Assembly (NCBI GenBank): GCA_965243145.1
Contig: CBDEUB010000002.1
Span: 2,604,001 to 2,668,000, forward strand
DNA length: 64,000 bases
Direction: 5' to 3'
Origin: CBDBLK01 sp965243145
Lineage (GTDB): Bacteria; Bdellovibrionota; Bacteriovoracia; Bacteriovoracales; Bacteriovoracaceae
A model generated the notes under the pieces. It was given only the letters and a program-made list of their open reading frames with translations. It was not told the DNA's origin and did no database searches. Shown here one piece after another: positions 8,804-16,516 of the stretch; positions within the stretch are counted from its first letter, which is position 1, and every line of letters begins with the position of its first letter. A program made the translations under genes and the position numbers.

Positions 8804-9478
8804 ATGGGGCAAAAAAAAGACGGCAGTTGGGAATTTAAGATCGACGAGGAATTTGCTAAGGAAAAGGAAAAACAGGGCGCTCCCCAGTCGAGCACCGTGC
8901 AGCACTTGCGGCAGCACTTCAAAGGCCACTCTCCCAAAATGGAATTGGATTTTGCCGGAGTTCCCGGCAAGCGCTCGCGCTCCCACCTGGCCGAGCAGAT
9001 GGAGAAAGGAGATGCCGATCCCTTTCCCCCTCCCTCCCCCGGCGTGCGCATCGGGGCGGGATTCATTGATTTGGCCTTTGCCGGGGCCTGTCTACTGGTG
9101 GCCTCCCAGGCCTTTGCCCATTTGCAAGGCCCAGTCACCGATTACGCCAACGAGTTGGCCCTGAAATACACCGATTCCTCTTTTTCTTCGCGGCAGGTGG
9201 CCGACTATGGCCACCCCGCACTCAAGCTGGCCTGCTTTCTCGCCCTCTATATTTGGCCATTGCTGTTCTTTTGCAATTCCCTGGGCAAACGCCTGACTGG
9301 CATTGAAATTCTCCACAGCGACGGGGAAACCATCCCTGGCCACTTCCAGGTTTTGGCCCGGGAGTTGGTGTTCAAACCCCTGTCCCTGATTTCCGTGGTG
9401 GGCCTTGTGCCCATTGTTTGGCGGGCCGATGGGCGCGCAGTGCACGATCTGATCGGCAAGACCATGCTCTACCATTAA
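8804..9478 (+). CDS. RDD-family membrane protein
   Basis: The 224-residue protein has a charged N-terminal 75 residues, then the RDD-type signature: RIGAGFIDLAFAGACLLVASQ (first transmembrane segment), a second segment around LACFLALYIWPLLFFCNSLGKRLTGI, and a third around LSLISVVGLVPIVWRADGRAVHDLIGKT. The Arg-Asp pair in the first segment and the 'H-D-L-I-G-K-T' ending are typical. RDD proteins are small polytopic membrane proteins, and some act as cation antiporters; the role of this one is unknown. It follows prc by 33 bases and is probably co-transcribed. Copy A of the palindromic element begins right at its stop codon. Confidence 0.8.
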   Translation: MGQKKDGSWEFKIDEEFAKEKEKQGAPQSSTVQHLRQHFKGHSPKMELDFAGVPGKRSRSHLAEQMEKGDADPFPPPSPGVRIGAGFIDLAFAGACLLVASQAFAHLQGPVTDYANELALKYTDSSFSSRQVADYGHPALKLACFLALYIWPLLFFCNSLGKRLTGIEILHSDGETIPGHFQVLARELVFKPLSLISVVGLVPIVWRADGRAVHDLIGKTMLYH

Positions 9479-9648
9479 ATGGCCATTTATGTTTAAATGA
9501 AAAAACCGTGGTAAAAGCAAGGTTATTGCTCGCAATTTAGGTTAGATTGAGGGGAAGCGAGACAGAGCGACTGAGGTGTGCTCCCTGCACATCGCAAGGA
9601 GCGATGGCGAAGCTGACTCGCAAGATGGCCTGAAGTGCGAGCAATGAC
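9478..9648 (+). repeat. palindromic MITE-like element, copy A (short form)
   Basis: This copy shares with copies B-F a tail (AAAACCGTGGTAAAAGC), an inner half-repeat (GTTATTGCTCGCAATTTAGG near 9531), a core with GGGAAGCGAGACAGAGCGA and GGAGCGATGGCGAAGCTGACT, and a closing half-repeat (GAAGTGCGAGCAATGAC). It lacks the extra internal module of copies B, C and D. It starts at the stop codon of the RDD gene and no target duplication is evident, so it is probably old. Its outer left edge is approximate. Confidence 0.8.
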
Positions 9649-9728
9649 TTCTGACGCCCTATTTTTGACATCTTGGCCAAATAGGAGTAAAAATCATAGT
9701 TTGGTGCGATCAAACATAAGTTTGCATT

Positions 9729-11687
9729 ATGTTTAAGACAACTTCTCAGGCCTTGGCCGTAACATTTTTGATTTCCCAGTTTTGGTTTGGCCAAACCGCC
9801 TTGGCCCAAATGGCCCCACCGGATTTCGCCCAGGCAAAAAAACGCATCTTTTTTCAGGATTACCAGAGGATCGCCCTGGCCCACCCCCAACGGGCCGAAA
9901 GGCGGCTCGAACTGGCCTTTTACCGGAACGCCTTGGCCCACTTGATGGAGACGGAATTTTATCTGGCCTTGATGCGCGGAGAGGGCGAACGGTTTGGGCG
10001 CGTCTCTTCCGCCATTGCACCCCTGCCGGGGACTTCTGATTTTTACCACAGTTTGAGGCAACACCACCAGCGCTGGCAGCGCCACTTCTGGCAAAATGCC
10101 GCCTCTATTCGGCCTTTGATCACCACCATGCTGATCTCCCTGGCCCACCAACTCCAGAGGATAGAGCGCGGGCAGGAGGACATTCTCCAGGCATTAAGTG
10201 ACTTGCAAGACATAGACGAACCGATCCACCCGGAAAACATATCCAACCCCTTGATCGCCGATCTGGTCAAACTCAGTTTGGCCACTGCCGAAGATCGGGG
10301 CGACCCCCAGCTTAAAATCGACACCCGGGAAAAAATCCAGCAAGAACTGGTCAACCTCGCCCGCACTCTCATGCAATCCAAAGACGATCTTTTTGCAGGC
10401 CAGGCCTGGGCCACCATTTTGTACCGGGAAGTCGATTGGCAAGGGAGCAAGCGCCCCCTCAAAGATCATTTACTTGCTGTCGTCGATACGATTCCCCAAC
10501 GGGGAGGCCCAGGGGAAGTGTTTGACCGTTTGACGGCGGAGGTGCGGCCCCTGTTGAAAAGGGCCGCTGCTGACGCTCTGGAAGGCCTCTCCCACTTGAT
10601 CCACCTCTACCGCACCCACCGCCAGAGACTTTTGGCCCACGACTTGATTCGGGAACAAACCCTCGAATATTTGGAGGAGTGGGGCGATGGCGATGCCCTA
10701 AAGGCCTATCATCAACTGGTGGGGGGAGAAGAGGCCGTCACTTTTTCGTCCTCCGATGCGGTGATTGCCGCCGGGGCCATCGGGGTGTGCTTTTTCGGCG
10801 GCCGCCTGGTGGCGGTTCCCCTGGCCGGACTGATGGCCGCAACTGGCGTTTTCGACTACTTTTCCTTTAAAAAATCCCTGCTCACCGGGGCCAACTTTGG
10901 CCTCAATCGGCCCTCTCTTTTTGAAATGGCCAGTGTGGATTCGCCGTTCTTTAGAGTGATCAAGGAATTGTCGGTGGTGGGAATCTCTATTATCAGTTGT
11001 TCCACTCCCAGGGGCCTTTCTTCGGTCACCGGATTGGTGGCCAAGGCGAGGCAGTTTTCTGGCGGGGGAGTGGGGAATCGCCTCAAAGAAATCCTCTCTC
11101 CGCAAAATATCAAGTGGCAGATTTGGGACAAAATTTCCGATCTCAACGCCGCCCCGACCTCGTTTTCCTCGGTTCTCATTTTGGCGGCCATCCAGGCCCA
11201 CAAGCACGGGCCAGCATCGATCATGACAAGCCCCGATTTTCACCTCACCGCCATGGTGGTGGCGGTGATTGAATTTGTCTTTGTGTTTAAGTCCATCCAA
11301 TCGGGGGTGCACTTTTTTTCCCGCCAGCACTTTCGGGCCATGGGGGATGTGGCGAGAACTATCTTCGGATTGACCCTGGTCACCCAGGCGGCCTACAGTT
11401 TGGCCGAAGATCGGCCCTACGACATCGACCGCGCCTTTTTTGAGGGCACTTACGATTCCATGGTCGGGCTGACTACCGCCAAAATGATCCTGCTCTACTT
11501 GGCCACGCCCTTTACCGGAAAGGTACAAAACGCCCTTCGCTTGGCCCCCGACACCGCCCGCAGGGTCGGGGTCTTTTTGCTCATGCTGGTTAGAAACGGC
11601 ATCGGCAACTACCTGTACCTCTCCAGCGTCAACGCCGTCTTTAACCAGGAGAGGCCAGAGGCGAAGATCATGGAAGAAATGCAGTAG
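9729..11687 (+). CDS. unrecognised exported/membrane protein, 652 aa
   Basis: I do not recognise this family. An N-terminal signal peptide (MFKTTSQALAVTFLISQFWFGQTALAQ) is followed by a mostly helical soluble region to about residue 340. This region is rich in Leu, Glu and Arg. The C-terminal half has several hydrophobic segments, around residues 348-385, 400-425, 478-490, 500-522, 545-560, 580-597 and 605-635. The ordering suggests a periplasmic helical domain followed by a membrane bundle. The start ATG has no good ribosome site; element copy A lies just upstream and may have displaced the native leader. It does not overlap the next gene, which converges from the other strand. Confidence 0.7.
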   Translation: MFKTTSQALAVTFLISQFWFGQTALAQMAPPDFAQAKKRIFFQDYQRIALAHPQRAERRLELAFYRNALAHLMETEFYLALMRGEGERFGRVSSAIAPLPGTSDFYHSLRQHHQRWQRHFWQNAASIRPLITTMLISLAHQLQRIERGQEDILQALSDLQDIDEPIHPENISNPLIADLVKLSLATAEDRGDPQLKIDTREKIQQELVNLARTLMQSKDDLFAGQAWATILYREVDWQGSKRPLKDHLLAVVDTIPQRGGPGEVFDRLTAEVRPLLKRAAADALEGLSHLIHLYRTHRQRLLAHDLIREQTLEYLEEWGDGDALKAYHQLVGGEEAVTFSSSDAVIAAGAIGVCFFGGRLVAVPLAGLMAATGVFDYFSFKKSLLTGANFGLNRPSLFEMASVDSPFFRVIKELSVVGISIISCSTPRGLSSVTGLVAKARQFSGGGVGNRLKEILSPQNIKWQIWDKISDLNAAPTSFSSVLILAAIQAHKHGPASIMTSPDFHLTAMVVAVIEFVFVFKSIQSGVHFFSRQHFRAMGDVARTIFGLTLVTQAAYSLAEDRPYDIDRAFFEGTYDSMVGLTTAKMILLYLATPFTGKVQNALRLAPDTARRVGVFLLMLVRNGIGNYLYLSSVNAVFNQERPEAKIMEEMQ

Positions 11688-11723
11688 GGAAGAGTGACTC
11701 GGCAAAAAATTTGAGATGGGCCA

Positions 11724-13064
11724 TCACGGGCGAGGCCCAGAGTGAGGCGTTCTTGACCGCCTCGGGAAAAAACGCCGCCGGGGTGGGTTTATAGCATTTT
11801 GCAAAGTGATGCGTGCGCGTACTCCACATAACTGCTCACATTTCAGGCCATCTTGCCTTCGCATCCTGCTCCGGCACTGCCCATCGGGGCAGTCGTCGCT
11901 CGTCGCCTTCCTGGCGACTCCGTGTGATTCAGCTTCACCGTCGCTCCTTGCAGCGTACTCTTGGTACGCCTCAGTCGCTCCCGTCTTAGCTATCACCCCA
12001 ATCTGACCTAAATTGTGAGCAGTTATCTTGCTTTTATCGTAGTTTTTTGTTTGAGTGTGTGCATTTATTAAATTTTCCAAAAGCAGTTCGCCCCCGCAGT
12101 GTTTGATGAGGGCGGCCGTCAGGGAGTGATCCAGCGCAAACTCGCCGGAACTGGGAGGGGTGTAAGTGGCCCACATAAAAGTCAGATCGAGGATGGTTTG
12201 CTTTTCTGTTTTCTCCGTCCGCACGATGACGGATTTGCAAAAAGGGCGGGTGTCGTCCCCATCCATAAAATCATTGAACAGGCGGTAAAGCGCCTGTTCC
12301 AAAGGTTGGTGGAAAGCGTGGACTTTGCTCGGTGTGGATTCGAGTTTGAGTGCGATTCCGGCGGCAAAAAACTTGGAGGACAAACAATCGATCAGGGAAT
12401 TTAAAAGGGCCTCGATTTCGAGTGTTTGCGCAGGTGAGGGCCTTGTTTTTCCCCGTTTTGAAGGCGGCCCACACGCCCTGCGTGCGATCAGTTTGAGGTG
12501 TCGCCGCTGATACCATTGCCCCAAGGCCTTGGCCGGCGCACTCAATCCCAAGCAAGCAAAGAGCAAGAGGGCACTGGCCAAAAAGGCCCAATAACTTCTT
12601 TGGGCCAGGGCCTTCAAATGCGTGCGGTCTTGGTTCAGGGCCGCCACAATGCCGTCTCTGGCCCGTTCTAGCGGTTCGATGGGAGCAGAGGAACGGGGGG
12701 AGGAAGTTTCCAATTGCCGGTGAAATTGGTAAATGTGATTGCTCAGAAGGTTGAGTTTTTCCAGGGCCTTTTCTCCCACTGGTGCACTGGCCATTTCCAA
12801 CAAGGAGATCGATTCCCCAAAACACTCTTCAGTAGTGGCCATAAAGCCGCCGCTCAAATAGTTGGATTGCACTTCTCCAATGAGCTTGGCAGTGTAGCTT
12901 TGGGAAACCCGTTGCATGCAGACGGAGAGGCCTTCCACAATATTCATCAATCGTTGATCGGCCCTGTGCCAGCGGGCAAAGAAAAGCACACACAGGGTGA
13001 GCACGGAAAGGCCTGAAAGTAGGAGCAGGCGAGGCCATTTGGATGGTGTAGCTGCCTTATCCAC
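11724..13064 (-). CDS. two-TM histidine-kinase-like protein with an in-frame palindromic-element insertion
   Basis: The start is GTG 13064 with AGGGGGA six bases upstream. The protein has a short cytoplasmic N-terminus, a transmembrane segment (about residues 12-28), a periplasmic helical region, a second segment (about 158-178), and then a degenerate HATPase-like domain. In that domain, LEQALYRLFNDFMDG resembles the N box, and SLTAALIKHCGGELLLENL the C-terminal helix and strand of GHKL ATPases. The D-x-G box and a phospho-accepting His were not found, so ATPase activity is doubtful. About residues 333-412 are encoded by element copy B. After it the frame resumes with GVRARITL, which looks like the last strand of the same ATPase domain. 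The insertion thus appears to be in frame and read through, though whether the protein still folds is unknown. Its target and signal are unknown. Confidence 0.65.
   Translation of the reverse strand: MDKAATPSKWPRLLLLSGLSVLTLCVLFFARWHRADQRLMNIVEGLSVCMQRVSQSYTAKLIGEVQSNYLSGGFMATTEECFGESISLLEMASAPVGEKALEKLNLLSNHIYQFHRQLETSSPRSSAPIEPLERARDGIVAALNQDRTHLKALAQRSYWAFLASALLLFACLGLSAPAKALGQWYQRRHLKLIARRACGPPSKRGKTRPSPAQTLEIEALLNSLIDCLSSKFFAAGIALKLESTPSKVHAFHQPLEQALYRLFNDFMDGDDTRPFCKSVIVRTEKTEKQTILDLTFMWATYTPPSSGEFALDHSLTAALIKHCGGELLLENLINAHTQTKNYDKSKITAHNLGQIGVIAKTGATEAYQEYAARSDGEAESHGVARKATSDDCPDGQCRSRMRRQDGLKCEQLCGVRARITLQNAINPPRRRFFPRRSRTPHSGPRP
11828..12069 (-). repeat. palindromic MITE-like element, copy B (long form), inside a coding region
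   Basis: The left end reads ATAACTGCTCACATTTCAGG. The inner opposite half is CCTAAATTGTGAGCAGTTAT (near 12007-12026), followed by the tail TTGCTTTTATCGTAGTTTTTTG and TTTGAG plus 14 bases. It contains the extra internal module (CATCCTGCTCCGGCACTGCC and following) also found in copies C and D. No target duplication remains. It lies in frame within the 11724-13064 gene. Confidence 0.85.
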
Positions 13065-13160
13065 AGCAGATCCCCCTAAACAAATTTTACAATAGGCAAG
13101 GGCAGTCCTTCAAGTGGCCCAATCTTGACTACTTTCCTGTCGGCCGTTAAGGGTTATTTT

Positions 13161-13946
13161 ATGGATATTTATCAACGCTTTACCTGGCCGGCCTTGTTGG
13201 CGGCCTTTTTACATTTTTCGGCCTTGCATAGTCTGGCCCATCTTTGGCCGAGGGGTGTGGCCTCCACCCCGGCAAGGCCCTTTCGGGTGGAAACTCTCTC
13301 TCGGGAACTCTTGCGCAAAACCAAGTTGCGAACTTTGGGGGCCAAGGGCGGGCATCGTGCATTTCAAATGCCCCTTTCTTCCCTGGCCCCTTCTGCTCCC
13401 CGAACTTCTGAGTTCTCCCAAAGGCCCGCCACGCCCGTTGCTTCACAGGAGGCATCTACCAACTCTCTTTCGGCCCGGGAACAGGGGGCCTTGCAAAGGG
13501 AGATTTTCAAAAATTTGGCACCTGAACTGGCCGATATTCAGGCCCTGGGCAACAGTGATTTCCATTTGCGTTTTGAACCCCCCGAGGGGGTTGCCGAGAG
13601 CGAATTAAACTCCGCCGAAAAGATGTTTTATAGCTTTCAGAGAAGAAGTTTTGTCAACTATGTCCATTCTTTTTTCAAGAGTTACCGGGCGTTGATTCTC
13701 GAACGGCCGATGTTGCGACGGCCACTCTATGAAGACACCCACATTTTATCGGGCCAGGTGGTTTTCGATGCCCGGGGAAATATTCTTTCGATCAAAATCT
13801 TGCAGTCTTCTTCAAACGATGATGTTCACCACTTGTTTGAAAAAACCCTCACTCAAATGGGCGAACTCCCCAACCCGCCCAAAACTTTGGTCGGAGAAAA
13901 TGGCCAGTTTACTATTTATTATCAAATGAACATTAACCAGCGGTAA
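13161..13946 (+). CDS. TonB-like energy-transducer family protein
   Basis: ATG 13161 is chosen over an upstream TTG because TAAGGG lies at a suitable distance. The 261-residue product has one N-terminal hydrophobic segment (about residues 8-26), a basic/Pro-Ser-Ala-rich middle, and a C-terminal domain. That domain reads SGQVVFDARGNILSIKILQSSSNDDVHHLFEKTLTQM, closely resembling the TonB C-terminal fold (G-x-V-x-F-x-D-x-x-G-x-I-x-x-x-x-I-x-x-S-S). Such proteins carry energy or structural links from the inner membrane toward the outer membrane. No ExbB/ExbD is nearby. Its stop codon (TAA at 13944-13946) is formed by the first bases of element copy C, so its native C-terminus may have been altered slightly. 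Confidence 0.6.
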   Translation: MDIYQRFTWPALLAAFLHFSALHSLAHLWPRGVASTPARPFRVETLSRELLRKTKLRTLGAKGGHRAFQMPLSSLAPSAPRTSEFSQRPATPVASQEASTNSLSAREQGALQREIFKNLAPELADIQALGNSDFHLRFEPPEGVAESELNSAEKMFYSFQRRSFVNYVHSFFKSYRALILERPMLRRPLYEDTHILSGQVVFDARGNILSIKILQSSSNDDVHHLFEKTLTQMGELPNPPKTLVGENGQFTIYYQMNINQR

Positions 13947-14166
13947 GTGCTTACACTTCAGGCCATCTTGCCTTCGCATCCTGCTCCGGCACTGCCCATC
14001 GGGGCAGTCGTCGCTCGTCGCCTTCCTGGCGACTCCGTATGACTCAGTTTCGCCGTCACTCCTTGCAGCGTGCAGAAAGCACGCCTCAGTCGCTCCGTCT
14101 CACTTCATCCCAAGTCTCTCCTAAATTGTGAGCACTTACAATGCTTGTATTGTGATTCTTAGTTAC
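13943..14166 (-). repeat. palindromic MITE-like element, copy C (long form)
   Basis: It begins GTAAGTGCTTACACTTCAGG and has the opposite half CCTAAATTGTGAGCACTTAC at about 14120-14139. A tail follows that ends CTTAGTTAC at 14166. The extra internal module is present. It fills the space between two convergent genes: its first bases supply the stop codon of the TonB-like gene, and its right end is two bases from the stop of the gene at 14169. No target duplication is seen. Confidence 0.85.
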
Positions 14167-14168
14167 TT

Positions 14169-14648
14169 TCAAAGTACGATGGAGAGCAAATAGCTGAGCA
14201 CCACCGCTAAAATGGCCCCTTGAAACAACTCCCTGGAAGTCAAAGCGCGGAAGGTGTCTCTGGCCAGTGCTGCCAGTTTGGCCTTTCCCCACGGAATCCA
14301 TTTTGGCCGATTGGCGCTTTGGCGAGAGAATATGCGCTTGTGCACCAATTCCAAAAGCTGATGACATTCACTGCGCATAAGTTCCTTGGCATTTTGGTGG
14401 GGAACCACCGAGGGAATGGCCCGTTCTAGGAGTTGTTTTTGGCCCTTCCACGCTTTCATTTCCCGCTGGCACAGGGAACATTTTTTGAGATGTTCTGAAA
14501 AGCGGGGATTCAAATTTGGCGTATCGTGTTCCAAATGGAAACTTAAATGGCGTCCCCAAATGCAAAATAATTGGTTGTGCTGTTCGACAGTGTCCCGGTA
14601 AAGTTCTCGGTTTTTTCGTGCGTGCAAATGGGTTGATGGTTTCGTCAT
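14169..14648 (-). CDS. putative anti-sigma-factor-like membrane protein
   Basis: The 159-residue protein contains FSEHLKKCSLCQREM at about residues 50-64, matching the H-x3-C-x2-C zinc-binding pattern of anti-sigma factors (zf-HC2/ZAS type). It ends in a single hydrophobic segment (GAILAVVLSYLLSIVL), which would place it in the inner membrane. Its ATG overlaps the stop of the upstream sigma-like gene by four bases (ATGA, 14645-14648), so translation is probably coupled. The pairing and architecture fit a membrane-anchored anti-sigma factor; sequence similarity beyond the Cys motif was not recognised, so the role is an inference. Confidence 0.55.
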   Translation of the reverse strand: MTKPSTHLHARKNRELYRDTVEQHNQLFCIWGRHLSFHLEHDTPNLNPRFSEHLKKCSLCQREMKAWKGQKQLLERAIPSVVPHQNAKELMRSECHQLLELVHKRIFSRQSANRPKWIPWGKAKLAALARDTFRALTSRELFQGAILAVVLSYLLSIVL

Positions 14649-15106
14649 ATGGCCTTCGCGGATGCCGGCAACTCCTGGGCAGAGTGGGAGAGTAGTTTGT
14701 TTTTCCCGCGGTGGAGCAGGCCCAAAAAATCGCTAGTCTCCATTTCCAAAATGCGGGCCGCTTCACTTTTCGGCAAATGGTAACGATAGTTGAGAAAAAG
14801 TGCGGCCCTCAATTCCAATCCCAGTTTAAAAAAATTTTCTTCGGGAGTAGACAATGTACGGGCATGGTGGGAACGCCTTTGGGCCAAACGAAAAATTTGC
14901 AGGCACACCTCTTGCCAATTCAGATTTTGCGGCCATTTCTGCTCTTCTTCCACTTCGAGTTCATCCACTAAGTTGAGCAATACTCCCGACAATCCATCCA
15001 TGGCCAATTGGTGCGCCAACAGTTCATCGGGAAACAAAGCGTAGGCAAAGGGATAAACTTTTTCTGCAACCTTGGTGATATTTTCAATCTCTTTCAAATA
15101 GGCCAC
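14645..15106 (-). CDS. putative ECF-like sigma factor (diverged)
   Basis: The 153-residue product, starting at GTG 15106, has a C-terminal region that reads like sigma region 4. It has ELRAALFLNYRYHLPKSEAARILEMETSDFLGLLHRGKNKLL, that is, a helix, a turn and a recognition helix followed by the typical 'L-x-R-G-x-x-x-L'. The N-terminal half is weakly like region 2 and lacks clear -10-melting aromatic residues. The size is small for an ECF factor (usually 170-200). It overlaps the anti-sigma-like gene by four bases. Divergently upstream, 260 bases away, is flagellin. The start codon has no strong ribosome site. Confidence 0.5.
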   Translation of the reverse strand: MAYLKEIENITKVAEKVYPFAYALFPDELLAHQLAMDGLSGVLLNLVDELEVEEEQKWPQNLNWQEVCLQIFRLAQRRSHHARTLSTPEENFFKLGLELRAALFLNYRYHLPKSEAARILEMETSDFLGLLHRGKNKLLSHSAQELPASAKAI

Positions 15107-15200
15107 TAGGCCATTTTACCAATATTCTGCCCTGGCCTCAATTCTTAATTTTTTAACTGCTGTTCATTGCCGGACACAAACGGTTAGGTAGGGTTTTTAA

Positions 15201-15236
15201 GGGCGGAAATTTTTTCTCAAGAAAAATTTTCTGCCC
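15201..15236. other. strong inverted repeat in the flagellin leader region
   Basis: GGGCGGAAATTTTTTC (15201-15216) faces GAAAAATTTTCTGCCC (15221-15236) across a four-base loop, pairing 15 of 16 positions with one G-U. It is not followed by a T run on either strand, so it is not a standard terminator. It may stabilise or regulate the flagellin mRNA, or be part of a regulatory site. CCGATA lies directly after it, resembling part of a sigma-28 -10 box, but a convincing -35 was not found. Confidence 0.6.
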
Positions 15237-15367
15237 TCCGATACGAAACCTGTCGGCCCCTTTGGGTTCGATGAAAAATTTAAGTCGGGTGTGAGTAGTA
15301 AGCTCGTTGAATCTCAAGGTACGGGATTCAAACCATAGGGAGGTGGGCCAATAACAAGGAGGTAACT

Positions 15368-16201
15368 GTGAGCTTACAAATCAACACCAATGTAACCTCT
15401 CTCTCTGCCCAGAGAACCCTAGGCGAAAACAATAAGCAGCAGGCCAGTTCTTTGACCAAGTTGTCTTCGGGGTCAAGAATTGTCCAATCTGCCGATGATT
15501 CCGCCGGCCTGGCCATCAGTGAGAAGTTAAAGTCCCAAATCCGTGGACTCAACCAGGCCAATCGCAACACCAACGATGCCATTGCCCTGGTGCAAGTGGC
15601 AGAGGGCGGACTGGCCGAAGTCTCTAACATTTTGGTCAGGATGAGAGAGCTGTCCGTGCAAACTGCATCGGATACCATCGGAGACACTGAGAGGGAGTTT
15701 ACCGATCTGGAGTATCAAAACCTCAAGCAGGAAGTGGAGCGTATTTCTCGCGTCACCGACTTCAACGGCAAGAAGCTCTTGAGTGGCACGGATCAGACTT
15801 ACGACTTCCAGGTGGGCATTAACAACAACCCTTACGAAGATCGCATCAGCTTCAACACCGACATGCTCAACACCACCGTTGCCAATTTGGGGATAGAAGA
15901 ACTCAATGTGGCAACCAAGGAGAATGCTCAGGGTGCTTTTGACATTCTCGACCGGGCGATTGAGAAAGTTTCTGGCCAACGGGCCGAACTTGGTGCCAGG
16001 CAAAACCGCATGATCTCTACGGCCCGAAATTTGCAGGTGGCCGCGGAGAATTTGAATTCGGCCAACAGCCAGATTCGCGATGTGGACTACGCTTCGGAGA
16101 CTGCCAACAATGTCAAATACAGCATTTTAAATTCTGCTGGTGTGGCGGTTCTCTCCCAGGCCAATTCTCAGAGCAAGAACGCTCTCAAATTGATTGGATA
16201 G
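15368..16201 (+). CDS. fliC: flagellin
   Basis: This is the structural protein of the flagellar filament, exported by the flagellar type III system. The start is GTG 15368, with AAGGAGG five bases upstream. The 277 residues have the conserved N-terminal coiled-coil domain (INTNVTSLSAQRTLGENN, then LSSGSRI...SADDSAGLAISE, and VAEGGLAEVSNILVRMRELSVQ). A short variable middle follows (about residues 140-185), then the C-terminal domain (GQRAELGARQNRMISTARNL and DVDYASETANNVK, ending with Q-S-x-N-A-L-K-L-I-G). The length is near that of Bdellovibrio flagellins, with no large D2/D3 domains. It stands alone with its own leader and terminator; no other flagellar genes are in the window. Confidence 0.96.
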   Translation: MSLQINTNVTSLSAQRTLGENNKQQASSLTKLSSGSRIVQSADDSAGLAISEKLKSQIRGLNQANRNTNDAIALVQVAEGGLAEVSNILVRMRELSVQTASDTIGDTEREFTDLEYQNLKQEVERISRVTDFNGKKLLSGTDQTYDFQVGINNNPYEDRISFNTDMLNTTVANLGIEELNVATKENAQGAFDILDRAIEKVSGQRAELGARQNRMISTARNLQVAAENLNSANSQIRDVDYASETANNVKYSILNSAGVAVLSQANSQSKNALKLIG

Positions 16202-16237
16202 GCCAAACTTTTTGATAGAACGCTTTTTTCTTTGACA

Positions 16238-16271
16238 ACAGAATCCCCCGAAACCGGGGGTTCTGTTTTTT
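16238..16271 (+). terminator. Rho-independent terminator of fliC
   Basis: ACAGAATCCCCCG pairs with CGGGGGTTCTGT (one bulged base, short AAAC loop) and is followed by a T run ending at 16271. Element copy D begins at the next base, and the T run is part of its 8-bp target duplication. Confidence 0.85.
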
Positions 16272-16510
16272 GTAAGTGCTCACAATTTAGGCCATCTTGC
16301 CTTCGCATCCTGCTCCGGCACTGCCCATCGGGGCAGTCGTCGCTCGTCGCCTTCCTGGCGACTCCGTGTGGTTCAGCTTCACCATCGCTCCTTGCGATGT
16401 GCAGGAAGCACACCTCAGTCGCTCTGTCTCGCTTTACCCCAATCTGACCTAAATTGTGAGCACTTACCCTTGCTACTATCACAGTTTTTCGTTGTGGTAT
16501 AAGTGCTTAC
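16272..16510 (-). repeat. palindromic MITE-like element, copy D (long form) with target duplication
   Basis: A perfect 20-bp inverted repeat (GTAAGTGCTCACAATTTAGG at 16272-16291 with its complement at 16448-16467) is followed by a 43-base tail ending AAGTGCTTAC. The direct repeat TGTTTTTT flanks it at 16264-16271 and 16511-16518. The right copy of the duplication overlaps the stop codon of the convergent gene at 16517. This copy gives the clearest view of the element's structure. Confidence 0.9.
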
Positions 16511-16516
16511 TGTTTT

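Noticed and set aside
16232..16447. Small frames inside element copies (for example 71 codons in copy D) as genes
   Set aside because: They have no ribosome site or start context of their own and are explained by the palindromic element.
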